From NCBI GenBank assembly GCA_025757745.1, contig CP107217.1, forward strand, positions 1,178,001 through 1,242,000: a stretch of 64,000 nt of DNA, written 5' to 3'. The notes beneath the pieces are model-generated. The model did no database searches. It saw only the letters and a program-made list of their open reading frames with translations, and was not told the DNA's origin. How positions within the stretch are numbered: the first letter of the stretch is position 1; every line of letters begins with the position of its first letter. Shown in pieces: positions 36,701 through 44,753 of this stretch. Both the position numbers and the translations under genes were made by a program. Source of the stretch: Coriobacteriaceae bacterium. GTDB taxonomy: Bacteria; Actinomycetota; Coriobacteriia; Coriobacteriales; Coriobacteriaceae.

Positions 36701-37054
36701 GGTAATCTGGAAGGACGGAACCTCGGCGTAGTTGTAGGTCACACCCTCGCCACCGGTGCGACCCTGCGGTGCACCCAGGCGTACCTCGGGCTGGCCCTCG
36801 ATGTTGCAGATAAAGCTGTACCAGATAAGACAGGGCTCAGTGCACTCAAGCTCTACGGTAAATATGCCGTCGCCCTCGTGCGTCATGGGATACAGAGACT
36901 CACCGATTTCATCGACCCAGGTGCGCAGGGTGAGCGTTGCCTGGTTGGGGTCGGCATCCTCCAAAATCACCGATAGCGAAACGGAAGTTCCAGTGGTCAC
37001 AGCGCCAAACGGAGTACGAAACTGCGGCAGACGGCTGTTGTGAATCAATCTCAT
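33758..37054 (-). CDS. Fused GH13 alpha-glucan hydrolase and GH77 4-alpha-glucanotransferase
   Basis: This 1098-residue protein joins two enzymes. An N-terminal beta domain (about 1-125) leads to a GH13 barrel close to neopullulanase or cyclomaltodextrinase: DGVFNH, GWRLDVADE (nucleophile Asp near 350), GEVWED (Glu near 380) and LSSHDRPR (Asp near 454). From about residue 635 a GH77 (MalQ) domain follows: RSPYAGPSAFAGN, IGDIPMYVSDDSADAW, RLDHFLGF (Asp near 906), AEDLGYLTPGV (Glu near 951) and THDTSTLAGW (Asp near 1003). Both sets of catalytic residues are intact. It probably processes linear or branched maltodextrins released from glycogen. No clear Shine-Dalgarno is seen before the ATG. Confidence 0.92.
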   Translation of the reverse strand: MRLIHNSRLPQFRTPFGAVTTGTSVSLSVILEDADPNQATLTLRTWVDEIGESLYPMTHEGDGIFTVELECTEPCLIWYSFICNIEGQPEVRLGAPQGRTGGEGVTYNYAEVPSFQITVYKHRENRPTWYERGMVYQIFPDRYARDENWRERTLAEVEKPRNGIQRRMVEDWNEPPVYQRAEDGSIKTWDFYGGSLKGIQNDLPRIAELGFTAIYLNPIFEAASNHRYDTADYTKIDPILGTEQDFTELCEAAEKLGISIILDGVFNHTGDDSIYFNRYGNYPGVGAWQSEDSPWRDAFYFHEDGSYDCWWGVGNMPAINENSELVREKLLGKDGVIRKWLRAGAHGWRLDVADELSDDFLAEIKKAVLAEKPDALLLGEVWEDASNKISYGHLRRYLQGSELDSAMDYPFRDMVIGFLMGYKNAYQAAEDIETLRENYPREALSCALNLLSSHDRPRIISVLGGGPDESQLPESERSKWRLDENSMGLAKSRFWLATLMQMTFPGVPSIYYGDEYGLEGLTDPGNRRTLPTKDQLHDFDTLAIVKNASAVRRALPFMIDGEIKAFALNDEVLAYTRTGKDGESATVIINRSLRNSHCVTIPALGECASDVISGHECEIHNGTVTLDLYPLGSSIIYHHAEKRLQEPLDHGAGVVCHITSVPTDDGKPGTIGTPTRRFIDHLAAMGMRYWQVLPVNPTDFFRSPYAGPSAFAGNIDLLPESHEELAADFATWKAHGGEDADPLYTAFKHRNADWLEKYCVYMAVKKYFKGESRHDWPADVARYNEYLIDDKRFHDEAELQAYMQYRFDLAWCELMNYAHKKGIEVIGDIPMYVSDDSADAWSEPENFWLSDTGKAIEISGAPPDNFAPEGQVWGNPTFRWDYMKENGYRWWMDRLRRAFSLYDRVRLDHFLGFHSYFSIPAGEACADGRWLAGPGKDLFQTAYDELGPLNFIAEDLGYLTPGVRAMASTCGFPGMDVLEFSDYDVRCGIHPTPDKILYTSTHDTSTLAGWCTHSSAGDDEPSGIELARELMGNALASDAPLVMMPLQDVLGLGDDARMNVPGVATGNWTWQADEADVAAAEGKTAKLLRSTHRFWGEA

Positions 37055-37147
37055 AATTCGGTCCAGTTCAATAGAATCACGGCCTGCGGGCCATGGGCTT
37101 TACGCACTGGATGTAAGTATATCTTTTGTACACAGGCTGTATAAACA

Positions 37148-37197
37148 ACATCCGTTTACCATCGGCGAACGGTTGTCCTAGAAAATCGTTTTACCAG
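37148..37197 (-). promoter_or_regulatory. Candidate LacI-type operators before the GH13-GH77 gene
   Basis: On the minus strand TGGTAAAACGATTTTCTAG (37178-37196) is a pseudo-palindrome centred on CG, as in LacI-family operators, and a related TGGTAAACGG half-site follows at about 37152-37161. A TATACT -10-like box lies near 37116 on the same strand. The same TGGTAAAAC motif occurs before glgB. Confidence 0.5.
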
Positions 37198-37260
37198 CCA
37201 AATTATCGCGATATTCAAATGTGCCTATACCGATACTATTTGTAGCCAAACAAAAGTACC

Positions 37261-37394
37261 CCGGTTTACTACGACGAATTGAATGATCTCAACCACGGTC
37301 ATTTTCGTGATATTAAAACCGCAGGTAGAGGCGTTGCCAATTTCGTAGATTACCCGCCGTGGTCGGCCGGAGCCATTTTGTCGTAGTAAACCGG
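37261..37394. repeat. Palindromic intergenic element, CCGGTTTACTACGA family, copy 2
   Basis: The 134-bp element has the inverted ends CCGGTTTACTACGACGAA (37261-37278) and TTTTGTCGTAGTAAACCGG (37376-37394), with AAAACCGCAGGTAGA and GTGGTCG inside as in copy 1 at 3534-3685. It sits between glgA and the GH13-GH77 gene. Unlike copy 1 its centre does not form a strong terminator hairpin. Confidence 0.8.
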
Positions 37395-37421
37395 CCCTCT
37401 TTTTAATGGAGAAGTTCAACG

Positions 37422-37457
37422 CAAAAGAGGGCGCCTGGTTGGGACGCCCTCTTTTGC
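37422..37457 (-). terminator. Terminator after glgA
   Basis: AAAAGAGGGCG pairs with CGCCCTCTTTT around a 14-base loop, 29 bases past the glgA stop on the minus strand. Confidence 0.85.
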
Positions 37458-37485
37458 TTTGAGGATTAAGTTTTAATCGTCCGGA

Positions 37486-39753
37486 TTAGTGGCGCTTGCG
37501 GGTGGCCGTTGCCTTACGGACGGAGGTCTTCTTGGTCGGAGCCTTTTCCTCGGCCGGAACAGCGGGGGAGATCGGGGCCTCCTTGGCGGGCTCGGCCTTA
37601 GCCTCTGCCTTGGGAGCTGCAGCCTTGGTCGTGGTCTTCTTGGCCGTCGTCGTAGAGCGCTTGCGCGTGGTGGTCTTGGCAGCCGGCTTTGCCTCGACAG
37701 TTGCCTTGGCCTTGGGCTCGGAGGGCGCCTCCTCGACCTTGTCGGCGGGCTTTGCAGCAGCCTTCGGGGTCGTCTTCGCGGCGGCCTTCGTCGTAGCGGC
37801 CTTGGTCGTCGTCGACTTCGTAGCCGTGACCTTCTTGGCAGTCGTGGTCTTGGTCGCGGCCGTCTTCTTGGCAGCGGTCTTGGCCGGAGCCTTTGCCGCG
37901 GGCTCGGCCTTTGCCTCGGGAGCGGCCTCGGCCTCGGCGGCCTTCTTGGCAGCGGCGGTCGTACGCTTGCGCGTAGTCGATGCCTTGGCAGTAGTTCCCT
38001 TAGCGGCGCTAGTCTTGCTAGCAGCGGCCTTCGTGGTCGTGGCCTTCTTAGCCGTTGTCTTGCGAGTCGTCGTCTTCTTGGCGGCAGGCTTCGCAGCGGG
38101 CTTAACTTCGGCCTCGGCCGCCGGCTTCTCCTCGGCCTTGGGCTCCTCAACAGCAGCGGGCTCCTTAACGGTCGCCGCAGGTTCGGCCTCAGCGGCAGCG
38201 GGCTCCTTAACGGTCGCCGCAGGTTCGGCCTCAGCGGCAGCGGGCTCATCGACAGCTGCAACTTCAGCCACAGCCGCCGGCCTTTCAATCTCAGGGTGCA
38301 TAAAGAAGTACAGGTCCAGATACTTATCGGCCGAGCGCGTCCAGCTAAAGTCCTGGCTCATGGCCTGCGTGACCAGCTTGTTCCATGCCTCACGGTTATC
38401 CCAGAACAGGCGCGCCGCGCGGAAGACCGCGTCGCCCATCTCGTCGCCATTAAAGTTGCTAAACGAGAAGCCCGTGCCCTCGCCGGTGAACTCGTTATAC
38501 GGGATCACGGTGTCCTTCAAGCCACCGGTCTCGCGCACGATGGGTAGGGTGCCGTAGCGCATGGCGATGATCTGCGACAGACCGCAAGGCTCAAACTTCG
38601 AAGGCATCAGGAACATATCGGCGGCGGCGTACATGCGCTGCGACAGCGCCGGGTCGAACTCGATGCGCGCGGCCATGGTGCCAGGGTACTTGTCCTGGAA
38701 GTAGCGCAGGCCATCCTCGTAGTCGCGGTCGCCGGTGCCCAGCACGGCCACCTGAACGCCGCCGGCCAGGATGCGGTCGAGCGCGTACATGACCAGGTCC
38801 ATGCCCTTCTGGCGCGTCAGGCGCGTGACCATCACCATAAGCGGGCGGTCGTCGCGAACCTCGAGGCCTAGCTCTTCCTGCAGCTTGGCCTTGCACACGG
38901 CCTTGCCGGAACGATCGTCAACCGTGTAGTTGGCGGCAATGCGCTTGTCGGTTGCCGGGTCAAAGCCCGCAACGTCAATGCCGTTGAGGATGCCCTGCAG
39001 CGCGTAGGAGCGCTCGCGCAGCACACCGTCCAGGCCCTCGCCAAACTCGGGCGTCTGGATCTCGCCCGCATAGGTGGGGCTCACCGTGGTGATGGCATCG
39101 GCATAGTGCAGCGCGCCCAGCATGTAGTTGATGCTGCAGGCGTCGCAACGCAGCTGCGAGGCGGCCGCGGGAATATGCGCCACACCCAGGATGTCCTCCA
39201 TCACGGTGTCGCTAAACTGGCCCTGGAACGCTACGTTGTGGATCGAGAACACGGTCTTGACGCGGTCGTACAGCGGCAGGCCCTGGTAGAACTCGCGCAA
39301 GAACACGGGTGCCAGTGCCGTCTGCCAGTCATTGCAGTGCAGGATGTCGCACTCAAAACCGGCCGGCAGGTGCTGCAGGCTCTCTGTGATGGCCTTGGAG
39401 AAAAATGCGAAGCGCTCGCCGTCGTCAAAGAAGCCGTACGGATAGTCGCGCGCAAAGTAGCGCTCGTTGTCAACGAACATATAGGTGACGCCGTCGTGTT
39501 CGAGCTTCTCGAGCCCGCAGTACTCGTTGCGCCAGCCCAGGCTCACGTAAAAGTCGGCAAAGTGCTCCATCTGCGCCTTGTACTCGTCCTTGATGGTGGC
39601 GTACTTGGGCACCATTACGATAACCTCGGCGCCGGCGCGCACGAGTGCCGCAGGCAGCGAGCCCGCCACGTCACCCAGGCCACCGGTCTTTACAAACGGT
39701 GCGCACTCGGCCGAGGCAAACACGATCTGCATCTTTTTGCTGGAATCTGCCAT
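37486..39753 (-). CDS. glgA: Glycogen synthase with long histone H1-like C-terminal tail
   Basis: Residues 1 to about 485 are a GT5 ADP-glucose-dependent glycogen synthase: IVFASAECAPFVKTGGLGDVAGSLP at the N-terminus, MVTRLTRQKGMDLV and the MPSKFEPCGLSQIIAMRYG motif near the C-terminal Rossmann domain. The last 270 or so residues are an added tail of Ala, Lys, Thr, Pro and Glu with motifs such as KKTTTRKTTAKKATTTK, ending in KRH, close to histone H1-like and HMG-like tails. Ordinary GlgA proteins end near residue 480. The tail contains two exact 42-bp repeats (38153-38236). ATG 39753 has GGGAGA upstream; ATG 39765 is a second option. It is preceded by glgD. Confidence 0.93.
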   Translation of the reverse strand: MADSSKKMQIVFASAECAPFVKTGGLGDVAGSLPAALVRAGAEVIVMVPKYATIKDEYKAQMEHFADFYVSLGWRNEYCGLEKLEHDGVTYMFVDNERYFARDYPYGFFDDGERFAFFSKAITESLQHLPAGFECDILHCNDWQTALAPVFLREFYQGLPLYDRVKTVFSIHNVAFQGQFSDTVMEDILGVAHIPAAASQLRCDACSINYMLGALHYADAITTVSPTYAGEIQTPEFGEGLDGVLRERSYALQGILNGIDVAGFDPATDKRIAANYTVDDRSGKAVCKAKLQEELGLEVRDDRPLMVMVTRLTRQKGMDLVMYALDRILAGGVQVAVLGTGDRDYEDGLRYFQDKYPGTMAARIEFDPALSQRMYAAADMFLMPSKFEPCGLSQIIAMRYGTLPIVRETGGLKDTVIPYNEFTGEGTGFSFSNFNGDEMGDAVFRAARLFWDNREAWNKLVTQAMSQDFSWTRSADKYLDLYFFMHPEIERPAAVAEVAAVDEPAAAEAEPAATVKEPAAAEAEPAATVKEPAAVEEPKAEEKPAAEAEVKPAAKPAAKKTTTRKTTAKKATTTKAAASKTSAAKGTTAKASTTRKRTTAAAKKAAEAEAAPEAKAEPAAKAPAKTAAKKTAATKTTTAKKVTATKSTTTKAATTKAAAKTTPKAAAKPADKVEEAPSEPKAKATVEAKPAAKTTTRKRSTTTAKKTTTKAAAPKAEAKAEPAKEAPISPAVPAEEKAPTKKTSVRKATATRKRH
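38153..38247. repeat. 42-bp tandem repeat in the glgA tail
   Basis: Positions 38153-38194 and 38195-38236 are identical, and a partial third copy follows to 38247. They encode a 14-residue unit (AAAEAEPAATVKEP). This shows recent slippage or expansion in the tail. Confidence 0.9.
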
Positions 39754-39776
39754 ATTGTCTCCCATGTTGCAATTCG

Positions 39777-39813
39777 AGAATAGCCGCCTGGCGCTAACCG
39801 GGCGGCTATTCTA
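39777..39813 (-). other. Hairpin between glgD and glgA without a T tract
   Basis: AATAGCCGCC faces GGCGGCTATT around a 15-base loop just before the glgA ribosome site. There is no T run, so it more likely limits mRNA decay or translation than terminates. Confidence 0.5.
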
Positions 39814-39843
39814 CATGTTACGAGCGATGTTGCGGTGCCAACG

Positions 39844-40971
39844 TTAACGCACGATGGTGGTGTCGGAAGTTAACGGAGCCTTGCCCAGCACCAGAATGTT
39901 CTCGGGCGTGCCGCGAAGCTCGGTATTGGTGGGGACCACGTTGTTCTTATCCAGGATGGCATTCTCAACGCGTGCGCCGCTCTTGATGATGCAGCTCTGG
40001 TTGATGATCGAGTTGGTCACCGAAGCGCCTTCCTCGACCACAACGCCGCGAGACAGGATCGAGTTGCGCACGGTGCCCTTGATGATGCAGCCGGCCGAGA
40101 TGATCGAGTTGCACGCGTGGCTGCCGGTCGCATAGCGCGAAGGCGGCACGTCGTGAGCCTTGGTCAGGATCGGGCGCTCGGGGTCAAAGAGCTGATCGGC
40201 CACGGTCTGGTCGAGCAGGTCCATGCTGCGGCGGTACAGCGACTTCTCGCTAAACACGCCCACGACCTCGCCCTTGTACTCGTAGCTGCACACGTCGATG
40301 TTGCCAAAGTCGCCCTGGAGTGCCTCGAGCAGGTCCAGATAGTCGGCGGCCTGGTAGTGGTCGATAATCTCGAGCAGCGTCTCGCGGTTGACGATGCAGC
40401 AGTCCATAGAGGCGTTGTCGCCGTACACGACGCCGGCGCTCACGCCCGTCAGGCGGCCGTTCTCGTTAATCTCGAGTTTGGTCTCGTCATCGACGTTGCG
40501 CGTGGCCTTGCAGTACACCACGGTCATCTGAGCGCCGGAGTTCTCGTGTGCGCCGATGATGGTGTTGAGGTCCATGTTAAAGATGATGTTGGTGCCCATC
40601 ATCACGACATAGGGCTTGTCCGAGCGCTGGAACAGCGTCTTGTTGGAGATGATGTCGCGCAGCAGGAAGCGCATGCCGCCCTTGGTGGTGCCATACGCGT
40701 TGCCGGGCACCATGAACAGGCCGCCCTTCTTGCGGTCCAGGCCCCAGTCCTTACCCGAGCCCACGTGGTCGATCAGCGAGCGGTAGTTTCCCGGCATGAC
40801 GACGCCGACGGTCTTGATGCCGGCATTCATCATGTTGGACAGCGGGAAGTCGATCAGGCGGTAGCGGCCCAAAAAGGGAACGGACGCGATGGGACGGTCC
40901 TTGAGCAGCACGCTGCCGTAAGTCGAAGAGTAGTTAGCGGTGATATAACCGATGGCCTTGCGATTGATCAT
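39844..40971 (-). CDS. glgD: Glucose-1-phosphate adenylyltransferase, GlgD-type subunit
   Basis: The 375-residue protein belongs to the GlgD branch of ADP-glucose pyrophosphorylases, with GYITANYSSTYGSVLLKDRPIASVPFLGRYRLIDFPLSNMMNAGI at the start and a left-handed beta-helix at the end (IIKSGARVENAILDKNNVV). In Gram-positives GlgD usually lacks full catalytic residues and raises the activity of GlgC in a mixed tetramer. ATG 40971 follows GGGGG by about nine bases. It begins four bases after the glgC stop, so the two are co-translated. Confidence 0.92.
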   Translation of the reverse strand: MINRKAIGYITANYSSTYGSVLLKDRPIASVPFLGRYRLIDFPLSNMMNAGIKTVGVVMPGNYRSLIDHVGSGKDWGLDRKKGGLFMVPGNAYGTTKGGMRFLLRDIISNKTLFQRSDKPYVVMMGTNIIFNMDLNTIIGAHENSGAQMTVVYCKATRNVDDETKLEINENGRLTGVSAGVVYGDNASMDCCIVNRETLLEIIDHYQAADYLDLLEALQGDFGNIDVCSYEYKGEVVGVFSEKSLYRRSMDLLDQTVADQLFDPERPILTKAHDVPPSRYATGSHACNSIISAGCIIKGTVRNSILSRGVVVEEGASVTNSIINQSCIIKSGARVENAILDKNNVVPTNTELRGTPENILVLGKAPLTSDTTIVR

Positions 40972-40975
40972 CGGA

Positions 40976-42124
40976 TCATTCCCCCTTCCCGATAACGACG
41001 TCATTTCCAACGACGGCCGTATCCTTGGTGGTATCGACAGAGCCGAGCTTCACGCCCTCTTCGACCGTGGAGTTCTCGCCCAAAATAGCGCGGCAGATGT
41101 GCGCACCGCTCTTGACGTGCGCGCCCGGCAGCAGCACGGAGTCCTCGACCACGGCGCGCTCCTCGATGATGACATCGGTCGAAATGATCGAGTGGCGAGC
41201 GGTGCCGTAGATCTTGCAGCCGTTGGAGACCAGGCAATCGTCCAGGCGGCCGTCCGGGCCAATGTAGTGCGGCGGACGCGTGGTGATGTTGGACATGATG
41301 GGGAAGTGCTTGTCGAACAGATCGAACTCGGGGTTGTTGCCCAGCAGGTCCATCGAGGTCTCGTGGAAGCTGGCGATGGTGCCGACGTCCTTCCAAAAGC
41401 CGTGGAACTCGTAGCTGTACAGGCGCTTGCCCTCGCCGAGCAGCTTGGGGATGATGTCCTTGCCAAAGTCGTGGCTCGAGCGCTGGTCCAGAGCGTCCTC
41501 TTCGAGCGCCTCGATCAGCACGTCGGCCGAGAAGATGTAGATGCCCATGGACGCGAGGTTCGAATCGGGCTTATCGGGCTTCTCGGTGAACTTGGTGATG
41601 CGGCCGTCCTCGGGGTCGGTGGTCAGGATGCCAAAGCGGCTGGCCTCCTCCCACGGCACGGGCATAACGCTCACCGTGAGGTCGGCGTTATTCTCAATGT
41701 GCGTCTTGAGCATCTTGCGGTAGTCCATGCGATACAGGTGATCGCCCGAAAGAATCAGGACGTACTTGGGGTCGTTGGCCTTGATGTAGTCGAGGTTCTG
41801 CGTAATGGCGTCGGCCGTGCCCGCATACCAGGCGCCGCCGGTCTGCGTCTCGTACGGCGGCAGGATCGACACACCGCCGTCGCGGCTGTCCAGATCCCAT
41901 GCCTCGCCGGAGCCCACGTAGGCATGCAGCAGGTAGGGGCGATACTGCGTCAGAACGCCCACCGTGTCGATGCCCGAGTTGGAGCAGTTGGAGAGCGAAA
42001 AGTCGATAATGCGGAACTTGCCACCAAAGCTAACCGCCGGCTTAGCGATCTTTTGGGTGAGTGCCCCCAATCGGCTGCCCTGTCCTCCTGCGAGGAGCAT
42101 CGCGATGCATTCTTTCTTACTCAT
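40976..42124 (-). CDS. glgC: Glucose-1-phosphate adenylyltransferase, catalytic subunit
   Basis: The 382-residue enzyme makes ADP-glucose, the donor for glycogen synthase, from glucose 1-phosphate and ATP. It has AMLLAGGQGSRLGALTQKIAKPAVSFGGKFRIIDF, the substrate-binding YAGTADAITQN and ILSGDHLYRMDY, and FTEKPDKP, then a beta-helix. GAAGGAG precedes the ATG. A GC-rich hairpin (about 42163-42195, CGACGGGCG/CGCCCGTCG) lies in the 109-base gap after glgP. Confidence 0.95.
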   Translation of the reverse strand: MSKKECIAMLLAGGQGSRLGALTQKIAKPAVSFGGKFRIIDFSLSNCSNSGIDTVGVLTQYRPYLLHAYVGSGEAWDLDSRDGGVSILPPYETQTGGAWYAGTADAITQNLDYIKANDPKYVLILSGDHLYRMDYRKMLKTHIENNADLTVSVMPVPWEEASRFGILTTDPEDGRITKFTEKPDKPDSNLASMGIYIFSADVLIEALEEDALDQRSSHDFGKDIIPKLLGEGKRLYSYEFHGFWKDVGTIASFHETSMDLLGNNPEFDLFDKHFPIMSNITTRPPHYIGPDGRLDDCLVSNGCKIYGTARHSIISTDVIIEERAVVEDSVLLPGAHVKSGAHICRAILGENSTVEEGVKLGSVDTTKDTAVVGNDVVIGKGE

Positions 42125-42232
42125 CGATTTCTCCTTCTGTCATCGATGTTCCTAAACCCATTAGCGACGGGCGCGGCGCAACGTCACGCCCGTCGAGTAA
42201 TGCCGTGCTGGCATAGGGGAGCTCGCGCGCCT

Positions 42233-44659
42233 TTAAGCGTGCCAGATCTCGTCGCGGTACTCGCGAATGGTGCGGTCGCTCGAGAACCAGCCGCTCGAGG
42301 CGGTGTTGAGCAGCGCCTTGCGGTTCCAGGTCTCCTGGTCGCCATAGCTGCCGGTGAGCTTCTCCCACGCATCCACGTAGCTGCGGAAGTCTGCCATGAC
42401 CAGGTCGGGGTCGTTGTTGTTCATGAGCTCGTTGTAGATGCTCTCAAAGTTGCCCGAAAGGCCGGCAAACGTGTTATCCTTGAGCTCGTCCATCACGCGG
42501 CCCAGGCGCTCGCGATCGTTGTTGAGCGTATCCCAAGCAAAGTAGTTGTTCGACGCCCAGAGCTGCTCGACCTCGGGGGCGGTTAGGCCAAAGATGGCCT
42601 CGTTCTCGCGACCGGCCAGGTCGGCGATCTCGATGTTGGCGCCGTCGAGGGTACCCAGCGTAATGGCGCCGTTCATCATGAGCTTCATGTTGGACGTGCC
42701 CGAAGCCTCCTTGCCGGCCGTGGAGATCTGTTCCGAGATCTCGGCGGCGGGGTAGATGAGCTGGGCGTTGCTCACGCGGAAGTTGGGGATAAAGCAGACC
42801 TTCATGACCTCGTTGACGCGCGGGTCGTTGTTGATGACGTCGGCCACGGAGTTAATGAGGCGGATAGTCTCCTTGGCAAAGGTGTAGCTCGAGGCAGCCT
42901 TGCCGCTAAAGATGAAGGTCGTCGGCGTCACGTGGAAGTTGGGATTCGCGATGCGACGGTTGTAGATGTCCATCACCTTCATGATGTTCATGAGCTGGCG
43001 CTTGTAGGCATGGAAGCGCTTAACCTGAACATCGAAGACGGTGTTGGGGTCGATGACCAGACCGGTCTCGGCCTTGACGTAGGCGGCCAGGCGCTCCTTG
43101 TTGGCGCGCTTGGAGGCACCCACGGCCTTCAGGAACTCGGTGTCGTTCTGGAACTCCTTGAGCTTCTCCAGCTCAAAGGCGTCCTTGAGCCAGCCGTCGC
43201 CAATGGCCTCGGTCACGAGTTTGGCGTAGGTGGGGTTGGCCTCGGCAAAGAAGCGACGGTGCGAGATGCCGTTGGTCTTGTTGTTGAACTTCTCGGGCGT
43301 CAGGGCATAGAAGTCCTTGAGCACGATGTTCTTGATGATGTCGGAGTGGATCTTGGCCACGCCGTTGACGCTGTGGCTGCAGATCACAGACAGGTTGGCC
43401 ATGCGAATCTCGCCGTCCCACAGGATAGCGGTCTGGCGCAGGCGCTCCTGCCAGCCCTCTTGCGTGGTGTCGAACGACTCGTGCCAACGACGGCTGATCT
43501 CGTCGATGATCTGGTACACGCGGGGGAGGAGCTTGGAGAACGTGCCGATGGGCCACTTCTCCAGAGCCTCGGGCAGGATGGTGTGGTTGGTGTAGCTCAC
43601 GACCTGCGTCACGATGTTCCAGGCGTCGTCCCACTCGAGCTTCTTCTCGTCGATCAGGATACGCATGAGCTCGGGGCCGCACATGGCGGGGTGGGTATCG
43701 TTGGTATGGATGGCCACAAACTGCGGCAGCAGCTCCCAGTTCTCGCCGTGCTCCTTCTCAAAGGTGTCGAGCAGGCTGTAGATACCGGCCGAAACAAACA
43801 GGTACTCCTGCTTCAGGCGCAGCAGACGGCCGTGCTCGCCGGCGTCGTTGGGGTAGAGGATGGCGCTGATGGCCTCGGCCTCGGCGCGCTCGGCGTCGGC
43901 CAGGGCGTAGTCGCCGCGGTTGAAGGCCTCCAGGTCAAAGTGCTCCTCGACCGGCTCTGCGGCCCAGACGCGCAGCTTGTTGACGGTCTCGCCGGCATAG
44001 CCCACAACGGGGATGTCGTAGGGGACAGCCAGGATGTCCTGCGTGTCCACCGTGCGGTAGAACGTGCGGCCGTTCTCCTCAAAGCCCTCGACGTGACCAC
44101 CAAACTTAATGGTCACGGCTTTGTCCTGACGACGGACCTCCCAGGGATAGCCGTGGGTGAGCCACTCGTCGGTGGCCTCGACCTGGCTGCCGTTGACGAT
44201 CTCCTGCTTAAACAGGCCGTAGCGGTAGCGCATGCCGTTGCCGTAGCCGGCAATGCCCTCGGCAGCCATGGAATCTAAGAAGCATGCGGCCAGACGGCCC
44301 AGGCCACCGTTGCCCAGAGCCGGATCGGGCTCCTGGTTCTCGATGACGGACAGGTCGAAGCCCATGTCGTCGAGCGCCTCGGCGACCATGTCGCGCACGC
44401 CAAAGTTGAGCAGGTAGTTGTCGAGCAGGCGGCCGATCAAAAACTCGATCGAGAAGTAGTACACGCGCTTCTTGCCCTCGGCGGCCACACGGGCGTCGCT
44501 GGTGGTGGCAACGGTGCGTGCCTTCTCGGCCACGAGCTTGGCCAGGGCGTTAAAGCGGTCCAGGTCGCTGGCGGCCTCAACACTCTTGCCGCTGATGCTC
44601 ATGACAGCATCGCGATAGAGCTCGGTAAACTCCTGCTTGTTGTCGAAGATCTTATTCAT
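42233..44659 (-). CDS. glgP: Glycogen (alpha-glucan) phosphorylase
   Basis: The 808-residue GT35 enzyme releases glucose 1-phosphate from glycogen ends with pyridoxal phosphate. The N-terminal part has GNGGLGRLAACFLDSMA and the PLP lysine lies in EASGTSNMKLMMNGAITLGTLDGANIEI. The length is typical. AAAGGAACGT precedes the ATG. It lies between glgB and glgC, so synthesis and breakdown genes are in one transcription unit, with hairpin-containing gaps of about 95 and 109 bases on its sides. Confidence 0.96.
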   Translation of the reverse strand: MNKIFDNKQEFTELYRDAVMSISGKSVEAASDLDRFNALAKLVAEKARTVATTSDARVAAEGKKRVYYFSIEFLIGRLLDNYLLNFGVRDMVAEALDDMGFDLSVIENQEPDPALGNGGLGRLAACFLDSMAAEGIAGYGNGMRYRYGLFKQEIVNGSQVEATDEWLTHGYPWEVRRQDKAVTIKFGGHVEGFEENGRTFYRTVDTQDILAVPYDIPVVGYAGETVNKLRVWAAEPVEEHFDLEAFNRGDYALADAERAEAEAISAILYPNDAGEHGRLLRLKQEYLFVSAGIYSLLDTFEKEHGENWELLPQFVAIHTNDTHPAMCGPELMRILIDEKKLEWDDAWNIVTQVVSYTNHTILPEALEKWPIGTFSKLLPRVYQIIDEISRRWHESFDTTQEGWQERLRQTAILWDGEIRMANLSVICSHSVNGVAKIHSDIIKNIVLKDFYALTPEKFNNKTNGISHRRFFAEANPTYAKLVTEAIGDGWLKDAFELEKLKEFQNDTEFLKAVGASKRANKERLAAYVKAETGLVIDPNTVFDVQVKRFHAYKRQLMNIMKVMDIYNRRIANPNFHVTPTTFIFSGKAASSYTFAKETIRLINSVADVINNDPRVNEVMKVCFIPNFRVSNAQLIYPAAEISEQISTAGKEASGTSNMKLMMNGAITLGTLDGANIEIADLAGRENEAIFGLTAPEVEQLWASNNYFAWDTLNNDRERLGRVMDELKDNTFAGLSGNFESIYNELMNNNDPDLVMADFRSYVDAWEKLTGSYGDQETWNRKALLNTASSGWFSSDRTIREYRDEIWHA

Positions 44660-44753
44660 ACGTTCCTTTCCCCCGGGGATGTTTCTCCCGGAACGGTTTT
44701 GACTTGTATCCTACGCCCCCGCGGGGCGGGTGATTACAGCTGTAACGGCTTCG

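Noticed and set aside
38153..38247. CRISPR-like repeats
   Set aside because: The units are directly adjacent with no spacers and encode a 14-residue peptide repeat in glgA; no CRISPR array or cas gene was seen anywhere.
37489..38557. Long Gly/Leu/Ala-rich plus-strand frames opposite the GlgA tail
   Set aside because: They are shadows of the Lys/Ala/Thr repeats on the other strand and have no start signals.
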